From: CAZBSE01 sp964578625
Lineage (GTDB): Bacteria; Actinomycetota; Humimicrobiia; Humimicrobiales; Humimicrobiaceae
NCBI GenBank assembly: GCA_964578625.1
Contig: CAZODQ010000002.1
Span: forward strand, 1-64,000
Direction of reading: 5' to 3'
Length of the DNA stretch: 64,000 nt
Numbering within the stretch: position 1 is the stretch's first letter; the number at the start of each line of letters is the position of its first letter. Shown piece after piece: positions 9,315-18,357 of this stretch. The position numbers and the translations under genes were made by a program. The notes below the pieces were generated by a model that was not told the origin of the DNA, made no database searches, and was given only the letters and a program-made list of their open reading frames with translations.

Positions 9315-9962
9315 TTATTTTATTATATTATATATTTTCTCTATTTCTTCCATTGTTTTTTCAACAATTATTCTGATAGCTTCTTTTTTATTGTGTTTTT
9401 TAAGTATATCATCAATATTTATTATATCTCCGGCAATCAGTTTTATTTTAGGAAAAAATATCCTTTTGAAGGGCTTCTGGACTATTTTATTAGCTCCACT
9501 TATAGCAACAGGAATAATAGGAGTCTTACTATATGCTGCGATAAATCCCATGCCCTTTTTTCCTTTTCTCAATATGCCGTCTGTCGATCTTGTGCCTTCC
9601 GGGAACAATCCCAAAATATTACCTTCCTTTAAAACATCTAAAGATATGGAAATGGTCTTTCTATCTAATGTACGTCTGTTTACTGGAAATGCGTTTAAAA
9701 AGGTCACAATAGAAGCTAAAAATTTATTATTATACAGCTCTTTTTTTGCCATGAAGTATATATACCTGGGAATATATGCTCCTATTATTACAGGATCAAG
9801 GTAACTTATATGGTTGGAACATAAAATAAATTTACCTTTTTTCGGAATTTTATATAGATCTATCTTTTTTACTCTGTAAAAAAGACTGAATAAAGACATT
9901 AGTAAAAATTGTATCAATCTGAATAAAATAAAATACGCTTTACCGTGTTTTATTTTTAACAT
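9315..9962 (-). CDS. plsC: 1-Acyl-sn-glycerol-3-phosphate acyltransferase
   Basis: Membrane-associated acyltransferase of 215 aa that makes phosphatidic acid. The HX4D catalytic motif is in CSNHISYLDPV (about residue 50), the substrate motif in GLFPEGTRS (about residue 118) and block IV in PVAISGANK. One hydrophobic segment lies near residues 10-28. The start overlaps the end of cmk by 23 bases, which indicates translational coupling; cmk-plsC pairs are common in Firmicutes and some Actinobacteria. gpsA, two genes past der, provides the glycerol-3-phosphate backbone. Specificity for acyl-ACP or acyl-CoA cannot be read. Confidence 0.92.
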   Translation of the reverse strand: MLKIKHGKAYFILFRLIQFLLMSLFSLFYRVKKIDLYKIPKKGKFILCSNHISYLDPVIIGAYIPRYIYFMAKKELYNNKFLASIVTFLNAFPVNRRTLDRKTISISLDVLKEGNILGLFPEGTRSTDGILRKGKKGMGFIAAYSKTPIIPVAISGANKIVQKPFKRIFFPKIKLIAGDIINIDDILKKHNKKEAIRIIVEKTMEEIEKIYNIIK

Positions 9963-10656
9963 TTATCCTCTCGAAATATATTTTTTTAATTTTATCTACT
10001 ACTTCTCTTATGGATAATTCGGAAGTATCAATAATAACTCCGTTTTCCGGTATTATAAGCGGGCTGTCTTTCCTGCTGCTGTCAATTTTATCCCTCTTTA
10101 TGATCTCTTCCCTGGTTATAGTCTTTTCCATAAACTGGCCTTTTTCTTTGATCTGAATATCTCTTCTTTTTATTCTTTCCTCCAGGCTTGCGGTTAAATA
10201 TATTTTTAGTATTGCTTCAGGACATACTACACTTCCAGTGTCTCTTCCTTCTAATACTGCATTACCGCCTTTTATAAGTTCTTTCTGAAAACCGACAAGA
10301 TATCTTCTGACTCCTGATAATTTTGAAACAATTGAAACAGCAGATCCTACTTCCCTGCTTCTTATTTCATTTGTGACGTCTTTTCCATCTATTTTTACTG
10401 TTGTATATTTGTTTTCGTCTAAGGAATTACTGTCTAATTCAAGATTTACATTCCTGGCAGCATCCAGTATATCTTTCTCGTTGTTGTAATCTATGTTATT
10501 CCTAAAAGCAAGAAGCGTAAGAGCTCTATACATTGCCCCTGTGTCAATATATTTATAATTCAGTTCCCTTGCTAATATTTTTGCTATTGTACTCTTGCCG
10601 CTTCCGGCAGGGCCGTCTATAGTTATAATATCTTTTAAAATATTTTTTAATTTCAT
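9940..10656 (-). CDS. cmk: Cytidylate kinase
   Basis: A 238-aa nucleoside monophosphate kinase that phosphorylates CMP and dCMP. The P-loop is TIDGPAGSGKST (about residues 12-23). CMP-binding elements include YIDTGAMYRALT, LEGRDTGSVVCP and the lid-like DSSRKDSPL segment. Length is typical of the bacterial Cmk family. It lies 40 bases downstream of aroA and overlaps plsC. The tyrA-aroA-cmk order is shared with many Gram-positive genomes and is the far side of the scpAB...cmk-der synteny, interrupted here by about 19 kb of accessory genes. Confidence 0.95.
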   Translation of the reverse strand: MKLKNILKDIITIDGPAGSGKSTIAKILARELNYKYIDTGAMYRALTLLAFRNNIDYNNEKDILDAARNVNLELDSNSLDENKYTTVKIDGKDVTNEIRSREVGSAVSIVSKLSGVRRYLVGFQKELIKGGNAVLEGRDTGSVVCPEAILKIYLTASLEERIKRRDIQIKEKGQFMEKTITREEIIKRDKIDSSRKDSPLIIPENGVIIDTSELSIREVVDKIKKIYFERINVKNKTR

Positions 10657-10696
10657 CTAAAGATTTTTAAATCTTGACACTTATCTTTTCTCGTTG

Positions 10697-11992
10697 TCAT
10701 ACTAAAACTTTTTTTAAATTGTATTTAAAGCTTGGAAAGGAAGTGTTAATGCAGTCAGAATTCAGGATAGTCACTTTTCCAGTCGATAATAAAGAAAGTA
10801 TGGAAAGAGACATGGCAATTCTATGGTCAACGAAACTATCTACAGTTCCTTCACCTGCCTTAAAATTAGTTTTACCTCTTATTATCATCCCGTCTTTTTT
10901 TTCTTCAATATCTACATTTAATTTTTTATACTGGCTTACAATAGATTTAATTCTATCGCTTTCCTTATATCTTAATTCCTCTGCTCCGCTTATTACTGTT
11001 TCACCTTCCGCTGCAGCAGCAGCTACACACAGCACCGGTATTTCATCTAGAATATTGGGTATTTTTTCTTTCCCTATTTTTACTGAATTAAGTTTGCTGT
11101 AAAAAATTTCAATGTCAGCAACCGGCTCATTATTAAAAACTCTTTTATTTTTTATAAAAATATTTCCTCCCATCTTATTAAGTATTTCCAGAAAATAGCT
11201 CCTGGTGGGATTTATACCTACATCTTTTATAATTACATGTGAATGTTTTAATAATAATGCTGCAACTATAAAATATGCTGCAGAAGATATATCTCCTGGT
11301 ATATATATTTTCTTTGCAATCAATTTTTTACCAGGTTTTAATTTTACAAATTTTCCGTTATAAGAGATATCTGCTCCTAAATATTCGAGCATTCTTTCCG
11401 TATGATCCCTCGAAACATCCGGTTGAGTTATTTCTGTTGGACCTTTAGCATTAAGTGCTGCCAGCAATATACTGGATTTTACTTGTGCACTTGATACTCT
11501 TAAATTAAACTTTTTTCCTTTAAGATCTGGATTTCCAAATATTACTATGGGTGCTCTTGTATTATTTTCCCTTCCATTTATTCTTGCTCCCATTCTTATC
11601 AGCGGTTCTATTACTCTTTTCATGGGTCTGCTGTTTATAGACCTGTCACCACTCAGTACAGACATAAAATCAGTTGCAGCTAGGATACCGCTTAATATTC
11701 TGATTGTCGTTCCTGAATTTCCTACCTCAAGGATTTCAGAAGGCTCCGTAAAACTTTCAATTCCTCTTCCGAAAACTACTAAATTTCCCTCTATTCTTTC
11801 AACCTTTACACCTATTTTTTTTAAAACGTCAATAGTTTTAATACAATCCTGACAGAACAGGAAATTTTCTATTAATACATTGTTTTTGACCAATGATGAT
11901 ATTAATGCACTTCTATGCGAAATTGATTTATCACCCGGAATCTTGATTTCACCTTTTAAGCTTTCAGCTCCATGTATTTCCATTTTATTCAC
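10697..11992 (-). CDS. aroA: 3-Phosphoshikimate 1-carboxyvinyltransferase (EPSP synthase)
   Basis: Sixth step of the shikimate pathway, 431 aa: it joins PEP to shikimate-3-phosphate. The phosphate-binding PGDKSISHRSALI is near residue 18, the PEP-binding segment GNSGTTIRILSGILAA near residue 86, RPMKRVIEPL near 122, and RYKESDRI near 344. Residue 90 region NSGTTIR with Ala further on resembles class II (glyphosate-tolerant) enzymes, but tolerance is not something sequence reading alone can settle. The start overlaps the end of tyrA by 8 bases. The other shikimate genes are 40-50 kb away inside the pilus locus, so the pathway is split over two transcription units. Confidence 0.95.
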   Translation of the reverse strand: MNKMEIHGAESLKGEIKIPGDKSISHRSALISSLVKNNVLIENFLFCQDCIKTIDVLKKIGVKVERIEGNLVVFGRGIESFTEPSEILEVGNSGTTIRILSGILAATDFMSVLSGDRSINSRPMKRVIEPLIRMGARINGRENNTRAPIVIFGNPDLKGKKFNLRVSSAQVKSSILLAALNAKGPTEITQPDVSRDHTERMLEYLGADISYNGKFVKLKPGKKLIAKKIYIPGDISSAAYFIVAALLLKHSHVIIKDVGINPTRSYFLEILNKMGGNIFIKNKRVFNNEPVADIEIFYSKLNSVKIGKEKIPNILDEIPVLCVAAAAAEGETVISGAEELRYKESDRIKSIVSQYKKLNVDIEEKKDGMIIRGKTNFKAGEGTVDSFVDHRIAMSLSILSLLSTGKVTILNSDCINTSFPSFKYNLKKVLV

Positions 11993-13106
11993 TCAAAACT
12001 TTTTTTACACTTATATCATAGCCTGACTTTTCAATAGCGTTTTTTGCAATTTTAACTGCATCTTCTCCTTGAATAAGAACTTTAAGGATTCCTCCTCCGC
12101 TGAACTCTGTGGAATGAAAAATTGATATGTCTTCAATATTTATACCGTGAGAGCTTATAGCCAGTGTGATTTCACTTAAAACTCCTGCTTTGTCAGGTAT
12201 AGAAACTCTGAGTTCATATAATTTTGAAATATCTTTTTCAACATACTTTGGTAAATTAATCCTTGCTCTTTGAGCTTTAATGTAATGTTTTTTTATGAAA
12301 TCCGAATTACCCTTTTTTAGATTATTCTTGAAATTATCAAGATACTTCATATAAATATCTATTGATTCAATTAATTCATCCTTATTTTCAAGACTTATAT
12401 CAAGCCACATTTTTGTGTTTGCAGCAGCAATTCTGGTCATATCCCTGAAACCTCCTGCACAAAGTTTAAATAGATTTTTCAAGTTCTTCTGTTTGTCGTC
12501 GATCAAATCTACCAGACTTGTAGAAAGAACATGAGGAAGGTGGCTTATTAATGCCACATTAATATCATGTTCCTTTGGATTCATTGAAATAACTTTAGCA
12601 CCAATCCCGGTAAATAGAGAATGTAATGTAATAAGATGTTCGGATATTGTAGCATCGGTTGGGGTAAGAATATAGAAAGCATTTCTGAATAAGTCTGGAG
12701 TCGCACTCAGTATGCCCTCATTTTCCGAACCTGCCATTGGATGACCACCGATGAAAAATACGTCTTTCGGCAATATTTCATCGGCTTTTTTTACTATCTT
12801 TTCTTTAGCACTGCCTACATCGGTTATAATAGCATTCTTTTTCAGGTGATCCTTTATACTCTTTATTACTTCAATAATATTGCTAATATGAGTAGCAATT
12901 ATTATTAAATCAGCATTTAAAACAGCTTCTCTGTAATTTCTGGCAGAAATATCAATTATATTTCTGTACTTAGCTATGCTCATTGACTCATTTTCGATAT
13001 CATATCCTGTGATAATAAAATTTTTATTAAAATTTTTTAAGGACAAAGCCATTGATCCGCCTATTAGACCTAATCCTATTACAGTTATATTTTTGATTTT
13101 TTTCAT
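11985..13106 (-). CDS. tyrA: Prephenate dehydrogenase with C-terminal ACT domain
   Basis: A 373-aa enzyme that oxidatively decarboxylates prephenate to 4-hydroxyphenylpyruvate for tyrosine. The Rossmann motif GLGLIGGSMA is at residues 11-20. Catalytic-domain blocks include DVGSAKEKIV near 97, GGHPMAGSENEGI near 118 and a histidine-containing ISHLPH near 188. Residues about 300-370 form an ACT domain (LRVSIPDKAGVLSEIT), which normally binds tyrosine for feedback control. It overlaps aroA by 8 bases and is the first gene of the leftward tyrA-aroA-cmk-plsC-ispH run. It faces a long AT-rich stretch that probably holds its promoter. Confidence 0.94.
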   Translation of the reverse strand: MKKIKNITVIGLGLIGGSMALSLKNFNKNFIITGYDIENESMSIAKYRNIIDISARNYREAVLNADLIIIATHISNIIEVIKSIKDHLKKNAIITDVGSAKEKIVKKADEILPKDVFFIGGHPMAGSENEGILSATPDLFRNAFYILTPTDATISEHLITLHSLFTGIGAKVISMNPKEHDINVALISHLPHVLSTSLVDLIDDKQKNLKNLFKLCAGGFRDMTRIAAANTKMWLDISLENKDELIESIDIYMKYLDNFKNNLKKGNSDFIKKHYIKAQRARINLPKYVEKDISKLYELRVSIPDKAGVLSEITLAISSHGINIEDISIFHSTEFSGGGILKVLIQGEDAVKIAKNAIEKSGYDISVKKVLSE

Positions 13107-13304
13107 GTTTAAAACTTTAAATAATAAATTACCGTAAGAAAAAATTTTTTAAAAACATTTTATTACTATATAAAAATTATCATATTTTGTGAATAATAAT
13201 TTAATCGTTATATGAAAATATTTTACTACAGTTTTAATATTTTTATTAATCTTAAAAAACTATATAAAATTATTAAAAATTTCTAATATTTTAATCTTAA
13301 TCTA
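13107..13304. other. AT-rich intergenic block upstream of tyrA
   Basis: About 200 bases composed almost only of A and T lie between the tyrA start and the candidate small RNA. I see no open frame with a ribosome binding site. It must contain the leftward tyrA promoter, but several AT-rich hexamers are equally good, so none is assigned. Confidence 0.5.
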
Positions 13305-13333
13305 TTGACAACATTTTTTATTTTTGATATCTT
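13305..13333 (+). promoter_or_regulatory. Near-consensus sigma-70 promoter of a candidate small RNA
   Basis: A perfect -35 box TTGACA (13305-13310) is separated by exactly 17 bases from TATCTT (13328-13333, 4 of 6 matches to TATAAT). Transcription would start near 13340, immediately before a structured segment. No protein-coding gene follows on this strand. Confidence 0.6.
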
Positions 13334-13339
13334 TTTATC

Positions 13340-13506
13340 ATCTTAGGACAGGAGGCAACTTTTAGAATTAACTGAGATTTGCAATCGAAAGAAAACAAGT
13401 GATAGGTTAAAGATCTGAAAAGTCCCTGAGAAAAGTTCTAAGGTGTACCCCGAGGTGTTGAGTATCCTAATGCGCTAGTTATGGAGAAAGATAACTCGGG
13501 GTTTTT
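13340..13506 (+). ncRNA. Candidate structured small RNA with own promoter and terminator
   Basis: About 167 bases with much more balanced base composition than the surrounding AT block. Predicted pairings: ACTTTT (13358-13363) with AAAAGT (13418-13423), then AGA with TCT, TTAAC (13368-13372) with GTTAA (13406-13410), and ATTTG (13377-13381) with CAAGT (13396-13400) including one G-U pair that favours the plus strand. A second domain is the terminator hairpin. TTAGGA (13343-13348) can pair with TCCTAA (13465-13470) inside the terminator loop. I see no 6S, tmRNA, SRP or riboswitch signature that I recognise. The 3' end is antisense to the last codons of the c-di-GMP gene. Confidence 0.55.
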
Positions 13507-16095
13507 ATTCTTAGCTAAAACCTGAGTAAAAATTTTTACTAAAAGAGGGTCGAATTGAGTCCCTGCGCACCTTTGTAGTTCTTCAATAGCTTCTTTCCTG
13601 CTGACTGCTTTCTTGTAACATCTATCGTGCGTCATAACATCATATGCGTCAACAATAGTTATTATCCGTGACTCCACAGGAATTTTATCGCCGCTTAATC
13701 CTCTTGGATAACCATCACCGTTCCAATATTCATGATGTGATAAAATACCTATAGATATAGGCGTCAGTTGAGGAGATGAACTCGAGATATTATATCCTAT
13801 TTCAGGGTGTTTTTTTATAATTTCCCATTCCTTTTCTGTCAGTTTACCTTTCTTTGTCAAGATTTCATCCGGTATTGCTATCTTTCCTATATCATGAAGA
13901 GTAGAAAGCAGTGATAATTCATTTAATTTATTATCCGGTAGTTTTAAGGCATGCCCTAAAAGCATTGCCATTTTTCTTAATCTTATCGCATGTTCTTCGG
14001 TTTCATAGCTTTTTTCCTGCAGCGTTGTCTCAAGAGATGAAATTATTGAACTCGATATGCTGTCTCTTTCAAGTAATTTTCTGCTGTACATACGGTCCTC
14101 GGCTTCTTTTATTATTGTTTTAATATTACATTTATAATCTCTTTTAGTTGAAGTCCCTAAAGATATACTTAGTGGTATCTTTTGATCAGTAGTCTTTTGA
14201 CATTTTTCTCTTATTCTATTTATTATTACTTCCGAATTTTTTTCCGTAGTGTTAGGGAGCAGTATTGAAAACTCATCTCCACCCCACCTTGCAATAATAT
14301 CTTCTTTTCTGCAGCAGCTCTGTAGAATATTTGCAGTCTTTCTTAATATCCTATCTCCCTCTTTAGGACTGAAGGCATCATTTACAAGTTTTAACCCGTT
14401 TACATCTCCTATAATGAAACTTAACGGCAGCTGTCTTTTCGTATCAAGCCTTTTTAATTCCTCTTCAAAATACGCTCTATTATATAATCCTGTTAACTTG
14501 TCCTTGAGTAACAGGTATCTTACTTCTTCTTCTGCCTGCTTTCTTTCCAGAATATTGGTGAAAATATCCCCAACGATTTTTAATAGTTTTACATCGTCTT
14601 CAGTCCAAATCCTTTTTTCTTTTATTGAATCCAGTCCTAAATACCCTATAAGAGATTCATTGTATATCATTGGAACAGTTATAATTGATTTTATTTCAAG
14701 TGATTTAAGCAGTCCCTTCACTCTCTTCGTCTTTTTTTCAATTGCAGAAATGTCTGGAATTTGTATAGTTTCCAGTTTATTCAATTTCCTTTTCAACAAT
14801 GGAATTTTAGCAGAATATAACTCCTTTATATTTGTCAACTGCGGATTGACGCTCTTATTACACCACTCATATGTTTTCCCGGTCTTTATTTTACAATTTT
14901 TAAAAATACACACGTATACATTGTCTATTTTAGTAAATTTACCGATTTCCTTAAGAGCATCGTTTATGCCGTCATCAATATTATCCAGTTCAAGATTTAT
15001 AAAGCTTTTTGACAATGTGGCAATAAGATTTTCAAACCTTATACGATAATGTAATGACCTGTTCATTTTATTCTGATTTGTAATATCTCTAAGTAAAATT
15101 ACTCTTCCTATAAATATTTTATAGTTGAAAAAAATAGGGCTAACGATCATCCTATATTCTTTTTTACCCTTTTTACTTCCAAGAATTATATCACTGCTTT
15201 TTACATGGATTTCAGATAGATTTTTAAAATAATTCCGGCAATCAGTCAATATTTCAGCAACATGTTTCCCCATAAAAGAGCTGCTATAATTTTTTAAAAT
15301 CTTTTTAGCTGAATGATTTAGGTAAAGGATACGGTTTTTACTGTCCAAAACGATTATATTATCTTTTATACTGTCACAGATAGCCTCACGAGCTATAGGA
15401 ACAATATCTATAATCTTCAAACGATTAAATCCGAATATTATTACAGAGATGCTTATAATCAAACTGAGAGGTGTTATGTCTACAATATTTAAATTCTTAA
15501 AACCTATGTTGTGAACCGTGTTTGCCAGCCAGGGAATAGATAAGATTGATATAATTCCGGCAGATTGAATACGGAAAATATTAAACCTGGAAACTAAAAT
15601 ACGTATGAGAATATAATGAGTTACAATAATAACTGTATATAAATATGCAATCCATATCCAGTACCATAAGCCATATTCATGAACAAGAATATTTAAATTA
15701 TTATCTAATACTGTATTTTTCCAGAATAATCCATGTAAATCATTAGTAAAAACAAAAATTAAAGTAAGAAACGGAATAACGCTGAGAAGAACTGTTTTTT
15801 TAGTTGTTATCCATCCTTCGTAACCCGTATTTATAAGAACAATAAACAAATATATTAAAGGTACAGCAGCTATTCCAATATATTCTAATTTATTCCATAG
15901 TATTTTTATTTGAAGACTTTCATTTAAGAACTGAAGAGTTTCTCCGGATATCCATATTAAACAGCATAAAATCATTATTATTCCTATTTTAGAACCAAGA
16001 GCATTTTTATCTCTCTTATACATCCATAAGAACAAGATTAAAGATAAAACTCCTATGATCAGCATTATAATATATAATAAGTATTGAAAGTTCAT
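13438..16095 (-). CDS. 7TM-PAS-GAF-GGDEF-HD-GYP cyclic-di-GMP protein
   Basis: Membrane signalling protein of 885 aa. Residues 1-215 hold about seven hydrophobic helices of the histidine-kinase 7TM N-terminal type. A PAS-like domain follows (about 235-345), then a GAF domain (about 370-510). The GGDEF domain has RWGGDEFSILL (about residue 603) with an RxxD inhibitory site, RKED, five residues before. The HD-GYP domain has LHDIGKIAIP (about 733) and HHEYWNGDGYPRGL. Both diguanylate cyclase and phosphodiesterase motifs are intact, so it could make and degrade c-di-GMP. The last 25 residues, after FDPLLVKIFTQVL, are outside the HD-GYP fold and overlap an inverted repeat and a candidate antisense RNA. 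No clear ribosome binding site precedes the ATG. Confidence 0.9.
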   Translation of the reverse strand: MNFQYLLYIIMLIIGVLSLILFLWMYKRDKNALGSKIGIIMILCCLIWISGETLQFLNESLQIKILWNKLEYIGIAAVPLIYLFIVLINTGYEGWITTKKTVLLSVIPFLTLIFVFTNDLHGLFWKNTVLDNNLNILVHEYGLWYWIWIAYLYTVIIVTHYILIRILVSRFNIFRIQSAGIISILSIPWLANTVHNIGFKNLNIVDITPLSLIISISVIIFGFNRLKIIDIVPIAREAICDSIKDNIIVLDSKNRILYLNHSAKKILKNYSSSFMGKHVAEILTDCRNYFKNLSEIHVKSSDIILGSKKGKKEYRMIVSPIFFNYKIFIGRVILLRDITNQNKMNRSLHYRIRFENLIATLSKSFINLELDNIDDGINDALKEIGKFTKIDNVYVCIFKNCKIKTGKTYEWCNKSVNPQLTNIKELYSAKIPLLKRKLNKLETIQIPDISAIEKKTKRVKGLLKSLEIKSIITVPMIYNESLIGYLGLDSIKEKRIWTEDDVKLLKIVGDIFTNILERKQAEEEVRYLLLKDKLTGLYNRAYFEEELKRLDTKRQLPLSFIIGDVNGLKLVNDAFSPKEGDRILRKTANILQSCCRKEDIIARWGGDEFSILLPNTTEKNSEVIINRIREKCQKTTDQKIPLSISLGTSTKRDYKCNIKTIIKEAEDRMYSRKLLERDSISSSIISSLETTLQEKSYETEEHAIRLRKMAMLLGHALKLPDNKLNELSLLSTLHDIGKIAIPDEILTKKGKLTEKEWEIIKKHPEIGYNISSSSPQLTPISIGILSHHEYWNGDGYPRGLSGDKIPVESRIITIVDAYDVMTHDRCYKKAVSRKEAIEELQRCAGTQFDPLLVKIFTQVLAKNKNPELSFSITSALGYSTPRGTP
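13448..13506 (+). terminator. Intrinsic terminator-like hairpin of the small RNA
   Basis: CCCCGAG (13448-13454) pairs with CTCGGGG (13495-13501), followed directly by TTTTT (13502-13506). A nested hairpin GTTAT/ATAAC (13478-13482/13491-13495) stacks on the 3' arm. The T-run follows only on the plus strand, so the direction is clear. It lies inside the 3' end of the GGDEF/HD-GYP reading frame. Confidence 0.6.
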
Positions 16096-16346
16096 TAATA
16101 TTTATTATTTTTACATTACTATATACTTTTTATAAAATTTATTTTAAATAAATGTATATATAAATAATACATACATAATTTATTTATATATTAGAAAAAA
16201 TTAATTTAATATATTATCATATATTTATATAAATTAATATATTTTTTAATATTTATTTAAAATATTATTATTTAATAAAATTATAATTTTTATGATTTTT
16301 TATATCTTTTAAAAAATAGGCAGTTTATAAATATAAAGAAGGACGG
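16096..16346. other. Extremely AT-rich intergenic block
   Basis: Roughly 250 bases upstream of the c-di-GMP gene, almost entirely A and T, with no convincing gene or ribosome binding site. The leftward promoter for the 885-aa protein should lie here, but low complexity prevents choosing one. No DnaA-box-like TTATCCACA was noticed. Confidence 0.5.
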
Positions 16347-16382
16347 AAAGAAGAGCATTATCTTCTAAAAATGCTCTTCTTT
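16347..16382 (-). terminator. Perfect 13-bp stem-loop downstream of transketolase
   Basis: AAAGAAGAGCATT (16347-16359) and AATGCTCTTCTTT (16370-16382) form a perfect 13-bp stem with a 10-base loop. It begins 33 bases after the transketolase stop. The tract beyond the stem on the minus strand is pyrimidine-rich but not a pure T-run, so it may act as a terminator or as a 3'-end stabiliser. Confidence 0.5.
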
Positions 16383-16414
16383 AAGAAGTTTCGTTCAGAA
16401 GTTTTTAATTAATA

Positions 16415-18244
16415 TTATCCTATTATATCTTTAACTTTATTTATGATAGCCTTGCTTGATATTTCTTCATAGTCTAAAAGTTCAAAAGATTTTCCACTTC
16501 TAGGCATCTTTCTGACTGCAAGAATATATACAGGGCAGTTTTCCGAAGCAACACTTTTTACAGCTTCTCCTATGCCTCCTTCGGCAAAATGATCTTCTAC
16601 TGTTATTATAGCTTTTGTTTCCTTTTGAGCCTTCAAGATTGTAAGCTTATCTATAGGCTTGATACAATATAAATCAATTATTCTTATAAATATATCTTCC
16701 TGTTTTAATTCTTTATAAGCTTTTAATGCTTCATGTAATGTAACTCCCGCAGAACAGACACTGACTATATCGTTTTTACTTTCTCTTATAACCTTGCTTC
16801 CACCTATTTCAAAACTATCTTTATCATTATATATAATCGGGGTATCCATTCTCGTAGTCCTTATATAGACATTACCAAAATGCTGTGCGGCTTTATCTAC
16901 TAATTTTTCTGTTGATACCCCATCCGAGGGATACAGCACTACGCTGTCGAGTAGAGTTCTGAACATAGCAATATCTTCAAGTCCCATTTGAGACGGCCCG
17001 TCTTCTCCAATGGAAACCCCTACATGAGAACCTGCAAATTTTATGTTTGATTTTGAATACTGACTCATTCTTATCTGATCAAAAGCTCTAGTTAAAAATG
17101 AAGCAAATGTTGAAACAAATGGTATTTTATTCCTAAGGGACAGGCCAAGTGCTGTACCTATCATATTCTGTTCAGCAATATACATTTCAAAAAACCTTTC
17201 CGGAAATCGTTTTCCAAAGATCTCTGAAAATGTTGAATTACTTACTTCCGCATCAAGCACTACCATCTGGGAAAATTTCGGAAATATGTTTACCAGAGCA
17301 TTACCATATGCTCTTCTTGTAGAGATTTTATCACCTTCTATAGAGATTCTATCCGATTTTTTAATTTCTGACTTATATACATCAACCTGCTCCGGTTTTA
17401 AAATTTCTCCTTTTATGCTCTTATCAATTTTTCCAAGTTCATTCAGCGCTGTGTTCATCTGTTCTTCAGAAATTGCTTTTCCATGCCAGCCATCTTTATC
17501 TTCCAGTAGGCTTACTCCTTTACCCTTTACAGTTTTAGCAATTATCATTACCGGTTTATCTTTTACAGTCAGAGAATTTTTATAAGCATCAGTGATTTCT
17601 TCAATATTATGACCGTCAACCGTAAAAGTCTCCCACCCAAATGATGATATCCTTTCTTTATATGCTTTAATATTGCTGCCATACATCGTTTCTTTACTCT
17701 GTCCCAGTCTATTGACATCTATAACACCAATTAAATTATCGAGTTTATAATGCGCTGCAATCTGTATAGCTTCCCACTGCGAACCTTCGGACATTTCACC
17801 GTCACCTAGCAGAACAAAAGTTTTATATGGCAACTTATCTATATACTTGGCGTTCAAGGCCATTCCCAGACCTATAGAAAGTCCCTGGCCCAGTGATCCT
17901 GTTGCAGCTTCAGCGTATTTAAAATTGGAAGTGGGATGGCCTTCAAGCCTGCTAGTAAATTTCCTGAGTGTAAGCATTTCTTCCTCACTGACAACACCTG
18001 CAGCAGCCCAAAGTGAATACAGTAATGGTGAAGCATGTCCTTTGGAAAATACTAACCGGTCATTATTTACATATTTTATGTCGTCAATTCTAAATTTAAA
18101 GAAACCTCCGAATAACAATGTAGCCATTAACTCCACTGCCGATAATGACGAAGACGGATGACCGGAACCTGCTCTGGTAGTTGAGATTAATATATAATAC
18201 CTGATAAGTTTTGATAATTCCTCTATCTTTTCTTTATTGATCAC
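16415..18244 (-). CDS. tkt: Transketolase, single-chain
   Basis: Thiamine-diphosphate enzyme of the non-oxidative pentose phosphate pathway, about 609 aa. The TPP-binding motif GDGEMSEGSQWEA is near residue 148 and ends in VIDVNRLGQS. SGHPSSSLSAVE and FSKGHASPLLYS lie N-terminal to it. The pyrimidine-binding half has MYIAEQNMIGTALGL and SHVGVSIGEDGPSQMGLED, and the C-terminal domain ends normally. Both halves are in one chain, of the shorter (about 610-630 aa) type. I prefer the GTG at 18242-18244, preceded by GGAGG with a 4-base spacer. The TTG five codons upstream would put GGAGG inside the gene. It lies near the arabinose module, whose product must pass through pentose phosphates. Confidence 0.94.
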   Translation of the reverse strand: MINKEKIEELSKLIRYYILISTTRAGSGHPSSSLSAVELMATLLFGGFFKFRIDDIKYVNNDRLVFSKGHASPLLYSLWAAAGVVSEEEMLTLRKFTSRLEGHPTSNFKYAEAATGSLGQGLSIGLGMALNAKYIDKLPYKTFVLLGDGEMSEGSQWEAIQIAAHYKLDNLIGVIDVNRLGQSKETMYGSNIKAYKERISSFGWETFTVDGHNIEEITDAYKNSLTVKDKPVMIIAKTVKGKGVSLLEDKDGWHGKAISEEQMNTALNELGKIDKSIKGEILKPEQVDVYKSEIKKSDRISIEGDKISTRRAYGNALVNIFPKFSQMVVLDAEVSNSTFSEIFGKRFPERFFEMYIAEQNMIGTALGLSLRNKIPFVSTFASFLTRAFDQIRMSQYSKSNIKFAGSHVGVSIGEDGPSQMGLEDIAMFRTLLDSVVLYPSDGVSTEKLVDKAAQHFGNVYIRTTRMDTPIIYNDKDSFEIGGSKVIRESKNDIVSVCSAGVTLHEALKAYKELKQEDIFIRIIDLYCIKPIDKLTILKAQKETKAIITVEDHFAEGGIGEAVKSVASENCPVYILAVRKMPRSGKSFELLDYEEISSKAIINKVKDIIG

Positions 18245-18357
18245 TTTTCCTCCAATCAAATCTTGATGTTCTGTTTTTTAATACAATCAATATCTGGTTT
18301 GATTTAACATATTTATTTAGGTTTGTCAAATATGTGACAAATTTTTACCAATACCTT

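Noticed and set aside
13340..13506. Small RNA considered as a c-di-GMP riboswitch for the GGDEF/HD-GYP gene
   Set aside because: It lies at the 3' end of that gene and on the opposite strand, and the GEMM conserved core was not found.
14249..15049. 266-codon open frame on the plus strand
   Set aside because: Antisense to the GAF/GGDEF part of the 885-aa c-di-GMP protein, whose minus-strand domains are unmistakable; the plus translation is low-complexity Ser/Leu/Phe-rich and has no ribosome binding site.
16096..16346. Second AT-rich block considered as an origin or attachment site
   Set aside because: No DnaA boxes, no integrase and no direct repeats were recognised.
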